From PCC-7336 sp039817825 (lineage in GTDB: Bacteria; Cyanobacteriota; Cyanobacteriia; Thermostichales; PCC-7336): 23,067 nt of DNA. The stretch is taken from the NCBI GenBank assembly GCA_039817825.1, contig JBCBVA010000059.1, forward strand, positions 1-23,067, given 5' to 3'. Positions 14,586-21,852 of the stretch are shown piece after piece. The notes below the pieces were generated by a model. The model was given only the letters and a program-made list of their open reading frames with translations. It made no database searches and was not told the origin of the DNA. The translations under genes and the position numbers were made by a program. How positions within the stretch are numbered: position 1 is the first letter of the stretch; each line of letters opens with the position of its first letter.

Positions 14586-15374
14586 GTGCCCTTTACCCCC
14601 TCTCACATATTGGCGATCGTCCCCGTCGGGAAGCTCTGGCCTCGCAAACTCGCCTTCTCCGCCCTGGCGATCGGCAGCATCGTTCCCGATTGGCCGCTGT
14701 TTATCCCCATCGGCCCCAGCTACTCAGCCACCCATTCATTAATCGGACTCGCGATCGCCTGCATTCCCCTAGGGTTGGCCATCTATGTGTTCTTTCATTC
14801 CGTCCTCAAACAACCACTGTTCGAACTTCTCCCACACCCCCTGCGGCAGCGTTCAATTCAGCTCGCCGCACCAACCGTTCCGTCGAGAATGCAGCAGTGG
14901 CTAGACATCATCATCGCGATCGCCATTGGAGCCCTCACCCACATCGTCTGGGATGCCTTTTCCCATCAAGGCAAATGGGGCACCCAACTCATCCCCGTCC
15001 TCAACCGCACCGTCCTAACGATTGGTAACCAACCGATACCGGGCTACAAATTGGTCCAATACGGCAGCTCGGCGATCGGACTCCCACTACTGCTCGTTTT
15101 CCTACTCATGTGGTTGCGCACCAGCCATCCGCGAGCAACTCCACCATCACCCCTGACAGCCACCACTCGCACAGCCATCATCGCGAGCCTACTAGTGATT
15201 CCCACGCTCGCTGGGTTTTGGCCCATCGCACAACTTCTCTCATCCCCCATGTCCTACGAAACCTTCACAGACGCGATCGTCAGCGGGGTCATTCTGGCAG
15301 GAGGAGTGTTGTTGGTTGCGATCGGCATCTACAGCCTGTTGTTCTATCCACTTGTCAGACTGCAGAAAAAGTAG
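14586..15374 (+). CDS. DUF4184 membrane protein, possible metal-dependent hydrolase
   Basis: A 262-residue integral membrane protein beginning MPFTPSHILAIVPVG. Family features: the PSH histidine H7, SIVPDWPLFIP, YSATHSLIGLAIA, and ALTHIVWDAFSHQGKWG with a cluster of H, D and H. Five or six hydrophobic segments are evident, including near residues 20-35, 55-75, 115-130, 160-180, 197-215 and 232-255. The DUF4184 family is distantly related to membrane-bound YdjM-like metal-dependent hydrolases, but no reaction is known. The start is a GTG with GAGG about seven bases upstream. It stands alone; a terminator separates it from the preceding operon. Confidence 0.8.
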   Translation: MPFTPSHILAIVPVGKLWPRKLAFSALAIGSIVPDWPLFIPIGPSYSATHSLIGLAIACIPLGLAIYVFFHSVLKQPLFELLPHPLRQRSIQLAAPTVPSRMQQWLDIIIAIAIGALTHIVWDAFSHQGKWGTQLIPVLNRTVLTIGNQPIPGYKLVQYGSSAIGLPLLLVFLLMWLRTSHPRATPPSPLTATTRTAIIASLLVIPTLAGFWPIAQLLSSPMSYETFTDAIVSGVILAGGVLLVAIGIYSLLFYPLVRLQKK

Positions 15375-15439
15375 TTGAACTGAGTACAGATTGACTGTGT
15401 CAACCCAGAATTTGGCAATGTCCTGTGGAGAGCTTGCGG

Positions 15440-15793
15440 ATGGATATCAAACACGTCATCACCGAACTGGCCGCCCATCCAGATGGCTCGTTTTTAGACC
15501 TGATGCCATTCAACGGCGCATCGATGGGAGCCTGCAACATCACCGGTACATCTCCGGTGTGGGAAATGAATCCCGATACCGACGAACTGTTCTACATTAT
15601 CGAGGGGGAATTTGAGATGGTACTGCTAACAGAAGACCAACCCGAACGCTGCGTGGCCTCGGCAGGGTCGATGTTTGTGGTCCCCAAAGGAATCTGGCAC
15701 AAGCCAGGAGCCCCACGTGGTTCGAAATTTATTTATCTCACCCCAGGCACCACCCTGCATTCAGATGCTGACGATCCGAGAGTCAGCACCTAA
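15440..15793 (+). CDS. Small single-domain cupin
   Basis: A 117-residue cupin. The first conserved motif is degenerate: DTDELFYIIEGEFEM in place of the usual HxH...E pattern, so one or two metal ligands may be D or E. The second motif, GSMFVVPKGIWHKPGA, has the expected G, P, G and H. Function cannot be assigned; relatives bind metal and act as sensors, isomerases or dioxygenases of small molecules. GGAG at 15427-15430 lies nine bases before the ATG at 15440, which is preferred over a GTG at 15425. It follows the DUF4184 gene by 65 bases and precedes the VOC gene. Confidence 0.75.
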   Translation: MDIKHVITELAAHPDGSFLDLMPFNGASMGACNITGTSPVWEMNPDTDELFYIIEGEFEMVLLTEDQPERCVASAGSMFVVPKGIWHKPGAPRGSKFIYLTPGTTLHSDADDPRVST

Positions 15794-15910
15794 TTTCTGT
15801 ATTTATCTAATTTCTGTTTTCACTGGTATCAAAGTCATTTCCAAAGACATCGATCTGCCGAGATTGAAAGTACCAAGATTACTGCCGATCGCCTCCGGAG
15901 AACCAGAGCA

Positions 15911-16264
15911 ATGCCTTCCCACGAAACCATCAACTACGTTGAATTTCCGGCCAAAGACTTGGCTGCAACCAAAGCATTTTTCACACAAGTGTTCGGCTGG
16001 TCATTTGAAGATTTCGGGACAGACTATACGGCGTTTGCCGATAGCGGTCTGGATGGTGGGTTCTACCAAGCCGATTTGGCATCCTCCACCCAAACAGGAG
16101 CTGCCTTAGTCGTGTTTTACAGTCAGGATCTAGAAGCCACTCAAGCCAAAATTGAAGCGGCGGGCGGAGCGATCGTTCAACCCACCTTCCCGTTTCCGGG
16201 CGGACGGCGATTTCACTTTGCCGAACCCAGCGGTAACGAGTTCGCCGTCTGGTCAGATCGGTAA
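15911..16264 (+). CDS. VOC-superfamily (glyoxalase/bleomycin resistance-like) protein
   Basis: A 117-residue protein with the βαβββ pattern of the vicinal oxygen chelate fold: INYVEFPAKDLAATKAFFTQ, then VFGWSFEDFGTDYTAFAD, and a second half AALVVFYSQDLEATQAKIEA ending FPGGRRFHFAEPSGNEFAVW. The final FxEPxGNExAVW is characteristic of this group, with the glutamate as metal ligand; several other expected ligands (H or E in the first strand) are E11 or missing. The specific substrate is unknown. GGAG lies twelve bases before the ATG. It follows the cupin by 117 bases and is directly followed by a 15-bp tandem repeat. Confidence 0.82.
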   Translation: MPSHETINYVEFPAKDLAATKAFFTQVFGWSFEDFGTDYTAFADSGLDGGFYQADLASSTQTGAALVVFYSQDLEATQAKIEAAGGAIVQPTFPFPGGRRFHFAEPSGNEFAVWSDR

Positions 16265-16319
16265 TATCCAAACCGGTAAGATCTAAGCCAGTACTATCCA
16301 GATCGGAAATACTCAGGCC
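16260..16319. repeat. Four degenerate 15-bp tandem repeats
   Basis: Four consecutive 15-base units starting at 16260, 16275, 16290 and 16305: GGTAATATCCAAACC, GGTAAGATCTAAGCC, AGTACTATCCAGATC and GGAAATACTCAGGCC. They begin at the last codon of the VOC gene. Read on the minus strand they encode ISDLD-STGLD-LTGLD-ITDL, the five-residue period of pentapeptide-repeat proteins, but the surrounding frame is not a convincing gene. Confidence 0.55.
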
Positions 16320-16653
16320 GTGAGCACTATAGAACCAGTTGCTCGTAAGCCACAACCGGTCCCACCATTCGCCCCCATTCAGTACTCTCTCCCCTCCAGT
16401 CCTGTCCAGCAGAACCCATTGCCTCACCTGCACCCTTACGTAGCCGAGAGTCTCAAATTGATACTTACCTGGATTTTTTCAGTTCAACCTGCAAGCTTAT
16501 CTATGTATCGGTTGTAAATATTTACTGGCTACGATCGATCCTCTTCGGCATCGCACCTTGACATCCATATAGCTACACTGGTGCATCCGATATTACATAT
16601 ACAAACGATCCCCGTGGGTTAGACTCTGAACTTATCCAAATGGATGCGCGGCC
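16265..16653. other. Intergenic region before the URC genes
   Basis: Contains the rest of the 15-bp repeat array and then about 330 bases without a gene. TTGACA at 16558-16563 is a good -35 hexamer but no clear -10 box stands 16-18 bases after it. GGGTTAGACTCTG at 16616-16628 is identical to 13 bases at the presumed IS end (200-212), 26 bases before the URC1 start codon. Confidence 0.45.
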
Positions 16654-17943
16654 ATGTTCTCAGAATCGTCCCGCCCCAAATCGCCTCAAAACCAACCGCC
16701 TCAACACAAGCACATCGTCCTCACATCCCATCCCGGACGGTTTGGGCCAAAACCGCTGCCAATTGACTGGGGCCACCCCGATCCCAAACAGCGCGGACCG
16801 GCGATCGCCACCCTGACCAATCCCGCCCATCGCAACGTCGTCGGCACCCATTCCGGCTCTTATGCTGTCTATCGCGCCCTTGCGGTCGCCAGTGGAACGT
16901 TACAGCGCCGCCATCGGGCAGACCTAACCAATACAGCTCCCACCAACCCGATCGGCCCCTATCCCAGTTGGGCAGACCCCGACAAAATTGTCTCTCTCGA
17001 TCCGTTCGGGGCAACCGTCAGCGATGCCTTTTCGGACTTATTAGCCGATGGGTACGACATTCGCCCCACCATCGCCATTACCAAAGCCCACATCAACATC
17101 CCCGAACTACAAGCAGCTGTCGATTGCGGCCGTCTCGTTGCAGATGGTCAAGTGCTGAAAGATGGCGGAGATTTAGTGGTCACCAAAGCAGCGATCGAAC
17201 CGGTATGGTACCTGCCAGGAATCGCTCGCCGATTCAACGTGGATGAGGGCGAGTTACGGCGCACGCTCTTCGAACAAACGGGTGGGATGTTCCCCGAATT
17301 GGTCACGCGCTCCGATCTAGAGGTGTTCTTACCACCGATTGGAGGATTAACCATCTATATCTTGGGAGACATTGGAGCGATCGTCGATCCGGGCCGCCAG
17401 CTAACAGTAAGGGTGCACGACGAATGCAATGGCTCGGACGTGTTTGGCTCCGATATCTGTACATGCCGCCCCTATTTGGTGCACGGTATTGAAGTGGCCG
17501 TAGAAACCGCTCAAACCGGCGGGGCTGGAGTGATTGTCTACGCCCGCAAAGAGGGACGTGCTCTGGGCGAAGTCACGAAGTTCTTGGTCTATAACGCCCG
17601 CAAGCGTCAGGAAGGTGGCGATCGGGCGGATGCCTACTTCAATCGCACTGAGTGCGTGGCCGGAGTTCAGGATATGCGATTTCAGGAGTTGATGCCGGAT
17701 GCCCTGCATTGGCTGGGGGTGACTCGCATCGACAGGTTTGTCTCCATGAGCAACTTGAAGTACGACGCAGTCACCCAGTCAGGTATCGAGATTGTCGAGC
17801 GGATTTCCATCCCAGACGAACTCATCCCAGCCGATGCTCGGGTGGAAATGGATGCCAAGAAAGCCGCCGGTTACTACACCGATGGTGATGTGCCCGATGA
17901 AGCGAGCTTGGCTCAAGCCTACGGGCGCGACTTAAGCGATTGA
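16654..17943 (+). CDS. URC1-type GTP cyclohydrolase II homologue (uracil catabolism)
   Basis: A 429-residue protein whose second half is a RibA (GTP cyclohydrolase II) domain. The zinc cysteines are C258 in VRVHDEC and C269, C271 in SDICTCRP; the following YARKEGRALGEVTKFLVYNA and NRTECVAGVQDMRFQELMPD replace the RibA GRNIGL loop by the URC1-type GRALGE. The N-terminal half (to about residue 230) is absent in true RibA (about 200 residues) but typical of URC1 of Lachancea kluyveri and its bacterial homologues. Neighbouring URC4 and uracil phosphoribosyltransferase genes fix the context: uracil is first turned to UMP and URC1 then works on the nucleotide ring. The riboflavin function suggested by the domain is therefore unlikely. 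No strong ribosome-binding site precedes the ATG. Confidence 0.85.
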   Translation: MFSESSRPKSPQNQPPQHKHIVLTSHPGRFGPKPLPIDWGHPDPKQRGPAIATLTNPAHRNVVGTHSGSYAVYRALAVASGTLQRRHRADLTNTAPTNPIGPYPSWADPDKIVSLDPFGATVSDAFSDLLADGYDIRPTIAITKAHINIPELQAAVDCGRLVADGQVLKDGGDLVVTKAAIEPVWYLPGIARRFNVDEGELRRTLFEQTGGMFPELVTRSDLEVFLPPIGGLTIYILGDIGAIVDPGRQLTVRVHDECNGSDVFGSDICTCRPYLVHGIEVAVETAQTGGAGVIVYARKEGRALGEVTKFLVYNARKRQEGGDRADAYFNRTECVAGVQDMRFQELMPDALHWLGVTRIDRFVSMSNLKYDAVTQSGIEIVERISIPDELIPADARVEMDAKKAAGYYTDGDVPDEASLAQAYGRDLSD

Positions 17944-17970
17944 ACGTGTTGTTGAGGTGAAGAGGGTAAT

Positions 17971-19254
17971 GTGACAAACGGCAGGTGGGCGCACCGAGCA
18001 ATCCACTCAGAAGCAGATGCGATCGCCTATCTGCGCTCGCCTCAGGCCATCCGCGAGCGCTGTCACTTCCTTCTCGATCTGGCGATCCAAGGGGATCTGC
18101 AGCACTTTGACTGCAATCTCGATCGGCTCGAACCCACGGTAGAGTTCGTTCTGGAACTGTTGCAAGAGACCTACCCTCAGGGAGAGATCCCGTTCCACAG
18201 CCGCTGGCGCCACTTCGATGTGGGGGGAATACCGCGGCTATCCGTCTTGGACAATGTTTTGGCCAGAGCCTCCGATACAGACCGAGCCAAAGCCAAATTA
18301 GATTTAGCGGTTGTCAGCGTTCTGCTGGATGCGGGAGCTGGAAGCGAGTGGACGTACACCGATCCGGCCAGTGGTGTGTCTTTGTCGAGATCGGAAGGGT
18401 TGGCGGTGGCCAGTTTGGTCATGTTCGGCAACGGCTTTTTCTCCTCCAATCTCAACCATCCCATGCAGGTGGATGGGGCAGGATTGCAACAGTTGACCGA
18501 AACCTCCTTAGCCGCTTGGTTTCAGGCATCGGCAGCCAATTCACTGGTGGGGCTGAGCGGACGCCTAGAGTTGCTGCGCCGATTGGGGGATGTGCTCGTT
18601 AGCAGCCCATCCTATTTTGGTAGCGCTCCCGCCCGCCCAGGAAATTTACTGGACTACTGGATATCCGAATTGTTCGACGAGGGTGAAGTGGGTGCATTGC
18701 CGACACTCTCCGCCCAAACCATCCTGCTGTCAGTTTTGGAGGGCCTCGGGCCGATTTGGCCGGGGCGGGTCCAGTTGGGAGGGGTCAACCTAGGAGATGT
18801 TTGGCCCCATTCGGCCCTGACAGGAGATACGCCAGGGGCCACCCTCGTCCCGTTCCACAAGCTGTCCCAATGGCTGACCTATTCTCTGATTGAACCTCTG
18901 GAAGAACTGGGATGGAGGGTGACAGACCTCGACCAATTGACGGGATTGGCCGAATACCGCAATGGTGGATTGTTTGTAGATATGGGCGTGCTGCAGCCCA
19001 AATATGCTGGTGTTCTGGAGCGATCGCACTCGCCGGGGGCGGAGGTGATTGTGGAATGGAGGGCATTGACTTTAGCGTTACTCGATCGCCTTGCCGATCG
19101 GTTGCGGACTCGTCTCGGCATGACAGCAAGCGAGCTTCCCCTGGCAAAGGTGCTGGAAGGGGGCACCTGGATTGCAGGACGACGGATTGCCCGCCAAACG
19201 CGAGCGGATGGCAGTCCACCGATCTCGATTCACAGTGACGGTACCGTGTTTTAG
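17971..19254 (+). CDS. URC4/DUF1688 protein (uracil catabolism)
   Basis: A 427-residue protein of the DUF1688 family, which includes yeast URC4 and Aspergillus urg3. Recognisable stretches: AIAYLRSPQAIRERC near the start, FHSRWRHFDVGGIPRL (about 72-87), AKLDLAVVSVLLDAGAGSEW, GVSLSRSEGLAVASLVMFGN, NPLW-like PARPGNLLDYW, and ILSVLEGLGPIWPGR. The family has no known fold relatives and its reaction has not been established, but genetics in yeast place it in the URC uracil degradation pathway with URC1. Start is GTG with AGAGGG close upstream, 27 bases behind URC1; the next gene (upp) follows by 78 bases. Confidence 0.85.
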   Translation: MTNGRWAHRAIHSEADAIAYLRSPQAIRERCHFLLDLAIQGDLQHFDCNLDRLEPTVEFVLELLQETYPQGEIPFHSRWRHFDVGGIPRLSVLDNVLARASDTDRAKAKLDLAVVSVLLDAGAGSEWTYTDPASGVSLSRSEGLAVASLVMFGNGFFSSNLNHPMQVDGAGLQQLTETSLAAWFQASAANSLVGLSGRLELLRRLGDVLVSSPSYFGSAPARPGNLLDYWISELFDEGEVGALPTLSAQTILLSVLEGLGPIWPGRVQLGGVNLGDVWPHSALTGDTPGATLVPFHKLSQWLTYSLIEPLEELGWRVTDLDQLTGLAEYRNGGLFVDMGVLQPKYAGVLERSHSPGAEVIVEWRALTLALLDRLADRLRTRLGMTASELPLAKVLEGGTWIAGRRIARQTRADGSPPISIHSDGTVF

Positions 19255-19332
19255 CGGGTAATTTGTCCCCTAGCTCACAATTCCAGTCTCGCGTTCTCTC
19301 TACACTGCAGTCTTCCTGCCTCGATTGCGTTT

Positions 19333-19965
19333 ATGCCAGCTCCTATTACAGTCCTTGACCACCCGCTAATTCAACACAAGCTCACCCTGATGCGCCGGCA
19401 GGAAACCAGCACGGCAAAGTTTCGATCGCTGTTGGATGAAATCGGTATGCTGATGGCTTACGAAGCCACTCGCAATCTCCCCCTAGAACGAGTCCCCATT
19501 CAAACTCCTGTTGCGAGCACTCATGCCCCCATGCTGGCGGGCAAAAAGATGGTCTTAATCTCGATTATGCGAGCCGGACAAGGACTGCTGGATGGCATGT
19601 TGAAGCTGATACCATCCGCTAGAGTGGGCCATATTGGCTTATATCGCGATCCCAAAACTCGTGTTGCTGTGGAGTACTACTTTAAGGTGCCTCACGACAC
19701 TGACGAGCGAGATATGGTGGTTGTCGATCCGATGGTCGCTACCGGTAACTCGGCTGTCGCCGCCGTTCACCGCCTCAAAGAAACGCAGCCACGGTCGATC
19801 TCGTTCATGTGCTTGCTGGCAGCCCCCGAGGGCATCGATCATTTTCAAGCAGAGCACCCTGACGTACCGCTGATTACGGCGGCGATTGACGAGCGATTGG
19901 ACGAGCACGGCTACATCATTCCGGGATTGGGAGATGCGGGCGATCGCATGTTCGGCACCCAGTAA
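19333..19965 (+). CDS. upp: Uracil phosphoribosyltransferase
   Basis: Converts uracil and PRPP to UMP and pyrophosphate. It is 210 residues long, the normal size. MVVVDPMVATGNSAVAA (from residue 128) is the PRPP-binding loop (DPMLATGxS type), ISIMRAGQGLLDGM (about 76-90) is the conserved helix start, and the C-terminal GYIIPGLGDAGDRMFGT is the uracil-binding signature. In other organisms this is a salvage enzyme; here it follows URC1 and URC4 and equals URC6/FUR1 of the yeast pathway, whose first step makes UMP from uracil. The start ATG lacks a clear ribosome-binding site. It is convergent with the M48 gene 62 bases away. Confidence 0.95.
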   Translation: MPAPITVLDHPLIQHKLTLMRRQETSTAKFRSLLDEIGMLMAYEATRNLPLERVPIQTPVASTHAPMLAGKKMVLISIMRAGQGLLDGMLKLIPSARVGHIGLYRDPKTRVAVEYYFKVPHDTDERDMVVVDPMVATGNSAVAAVHRLKETQPRSISFMCLLAAPEGIDHFQAEHPDVPLITAAIDERLDEHGYIIPGLGDAGDRMFGTQ

Positions 19966-20027
19966 TTGACAACTACAATTGGCCAACCGGTCAGTGGCCT
20001 CTCAATGCCTACGATTGTCTAAACCGC

Positions 20028-20876
20028 CTATTTTGCCACCCGTACGTTATCCGGAAGGGGCGTCAGGGAACCAGTCATGGACCAGCCATTGCGTTCGGCA
20101 AGGTCGTAGAGGCGATCGATGCGGATTTGGGTCATAGGGTGCGTGGAAAAGTAATCGGTAAAGCGATTGTCGTTACCCGATGCCAAAATGCTCTCAAAAA
20201 ATTCCAGACTGCCCCCTCCGTGCCCGTAGTGCTCGACCACCTTTGCTAGGGCAAATTCATCAGCAGCTAATTCCTGGCCGCGTCCGTAATGCAAGGCGGT
20301 GAGTTCGCTAGCAACAGAGACCACTCTGCCGCCGCCACCGTCGGAGTTAAGCCCCAATGCAGAAGTAATCGTCACAAACACCAAACCTCGCCCCAATCGT
20401 TCCAGAGGGTCGCGGTTTTCGAAATGCCCCAGCTCGTGAGCCAGTACAAACGCAAGCGCATTTTCAGACTCGACAGCATCAAATAGTCCTTCGGTCACCA
20501 CGATGTGACCGCCGGGAAATACCCCTGCATTGGGAGCTTCTGATTCGACAACATTTAGACGCAACGGAACTCGCTCTACAATCTCTTCATCGCGAATTGC
20601 ATTCAACAGATCGAGAGAGTAGACAGCCCGTGGATCGCGATCGGATGCCTCGTCTTCCAGTTCTGGTGGGTTTACTCGCCGAGCAATCTCCACCTCTGTC
20701 TCCTGATCGATGCGGTTGACCAAGATATCGGAGATCCAGCCTAAGACCAGATAGGCCCCTACTGAAAATGCACTAATCACTGCAAGCAGATAGGCAAGAT
20801 TTGCCAGCGGATGCACTGGCGTGACGTTCACTTCTTCGGTGATGGGTTTGGGGACGTACTCAGGAGGAGAAGACAT
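20028..20876 (-). CDS. Membrane-anchored M48 family zinc metalloprotease
   Basis: A 282-residue protease with one N-terminal membrane span (about residues 24-50, LANLAYLLAVISAFSVGAYL and onward) and a peptidase domain. The zinc site is AHELGH (H147, E148, H151) and QELAADEFA (E202, with D206), the full M48 set. STHPMTQIRIDRL near the end is the usual M48 C-terminal histidine region. There are no further membrane spans, so it is closer to the BepA/LoiP/OMA1-like soluble-domain type than to HtpX. It is the last of three genes transcribed leftward, 12 bases after the first UPF0145 gene; shared transcription suggests membrane or envelope quality control. Confidence 0.88.
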   Translation of the reverse strand: MSSPPEYVPKPITEEVNVTPVHPLANLAYLLAVISAFSVGAYLVLGWISDILVNRIDQETEVEIARRVNPPELEDEASDRDPRAVYSLDLLNAIRDEEIVERVPLRLNVVESEAPNAGVFPGGHIVVTEGLFDAVESENALAFVLAHELGHFENRDPLERLGRGLVFVTITSALGLNSDGGGGRVVSVASELTALHYGRGQELAADEFALAKVVEHYGHGGGSLEFFESILASGNDNRFTDYFSTHPMTQIRIDRLYDLAERNGWSMTGSLTPLPDNVRVAK

Positions 20877-20888
20877 TGCGGATTACAA

Positions 20889-21359
20889 TTAACGCCCTTG
20901 CCGCTCACGGAACGCCGTTCCGTAAGCCATTGCCTCAATGGCGATAATGCCTTGGTTCCCTGCTTTATTGCCCACATCGCTGGTCTCGATGCGCACATTC
21001 ACCATTTGATTGGCCCCCCAGGCCATCGCTTGCTCTTTCATGCGCAGAACAGCTTCTCGGCGGCCACGATCCACCACACTTTCGTACACCGTTATCCGTC
21101 CCCCAACCAGATTGCGTAAGTTAGCGACAAACACCTTAAAGGCGTCTGCAGATACCACCACGCTACCCACAAACAAGGCGGCTTCAACATTAGGGGGCAT
21201 CGGCTGTTTAGCCCCATAGGTGACAGTTGGAATGTGTATGGTCTGGGCCTCGCGAGCCCGAATACTCGCGTAGCTTTTCTTCTCGATCGTGCTGCCAATA
21301 GCGTAGTAAACCGTTAGCGGCACCACCAGAAAGATGAGGAAAAAAATTAAATCAGCCAT
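20889..21359 (-). CDS. UPF0145 (YbjQ-like) protein with N-terminal membrane anchor
   Basis: 156 residues: a membrane span at about 4-22 (LIFFLIFLVVPLTVYYAIG), a linker, then a YbjQ/UPF0145 domain with VGSVVVSADAFKVFVANLRN, LVGGRITVYESVVDRGRREA and GANQMVNVRIETSD. UPF0145 domains form a small pentameric α/β fold of unknown function, sometimes called heavy-metal binding. The membrane anchor is an addition to the basic domain. It lies 12 bases before the M48 gene and 37 bases after the second UPF0145 gene. Start ATG has AAAAGG just upstream. Confidence 0.82.
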   Translation of the reverse strand: MADLIFFLIFLVVPLTVYYAIGSTIEKKSYASIRAREAQTIHIPTVTYGAKQPMPPNVEAALFVGSVVVSADAFKVFVANLRNLVGGRITVYESVVDRGRREAVLRMKEQAMAWGANQMVNVRIETSDVGNKAGNQGIIAIEAMAYGTAFRERQGR

Positions 21360-21396
21360 ACCTTTTAACGTCCGAAACTACTGCCGATTCCCAAAA

Positions 21397-21711
21397 TTAC
21401 TGCACGCGAACAGCAGTGCCATACACGTAGAGTTCCGCCGCACCTGCTGCGATTGAGGAGGTGGCAAATCGGACATTAACGATCGCATTTGCCCCTTGCT
21501 GCTGTGCTTGGGCAATCATGCGGTTGGTTGCTTCTTGTCGAGATTCCTGCAGTAGCTCGGTGTAGGCTCCCAGTTCCCCACCCACCAAGTTTTTTAATCC
21601 AGCTAAAAAGTCTTTACCCACGTTTTTGGCACGCACGGTATTGCCACTCACCAAGCCGTAGTGTTGCACCATTTGCATGCCGGGAACGCCTTCCAGGGTG
21701 GTTAGAATCAC
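21397..21711 (-). CDS. UPF0145 (YbjQ-like) protein, soluble form
   Basis: 104 residues, the usual size of the family: ILTTLEGVPGMQMVQHYGLV (residues 2-21), SGNTVRAKNVGKDFLAGLKN, LVGGELGAYTELLQESRQEA and GANAIVNVRFATSS, ending in VYGTAVRVQ. Start is GTG at 21711 with GGAGG five bases upstream. It is the first of the three leftward genes and a paralogue of the following anchored protein, with which it shares the LVGG-Y-LLQ-R-EA-GAN pattern. Function unknown; hetero-oligomers of the two are conceivable. Confidence 0.9.
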   Translation of the reverse strand: MILTTLEGVPGMQMVQHYGLVSGNTVRAKNVGKDFLAGLKNLVGGELGAYTELLQESRQEATNRMIAQAQQQGANAIVNVRFATSSIAAGAAELYVYGTAVRVQ

Positions 21712-21852
21712 GAACGCCTCCTTGTTTAGGCTGATTCACAGCAAATTTTAACCAGTTCACTCTGGTGACGCCCGTGTCCCCACAAATCTTCCGATACAGC
21801 AACATCCCATCGTCATATCCCACCGTCAATCTCTCGTGCACGCAGGATGGCA

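Noticed and set aside
15981..16433. 150-codon minus-strand frame across the VOC gene and the repeats
   Set aside because: Most of it is the reverse of the VOC coding sequence; the pentapeptide-like part is the tandem repeat alone.
16654..17943. Annotation as riboflavin-pathway RibA
   Set aside because: The RibA-like zinc site is present, but the long N-terminal half, the GRALGE loop and the URC4-upp neighbourhood fit URC1 instead.
19966..20027. GGCCA-N9-TGGCC inverted repeat between upp and the M48 gene
   Set aside because: Five base pairs and no T-run on either strand; may assist termination of the convergent genes but is not supported as a terminator.
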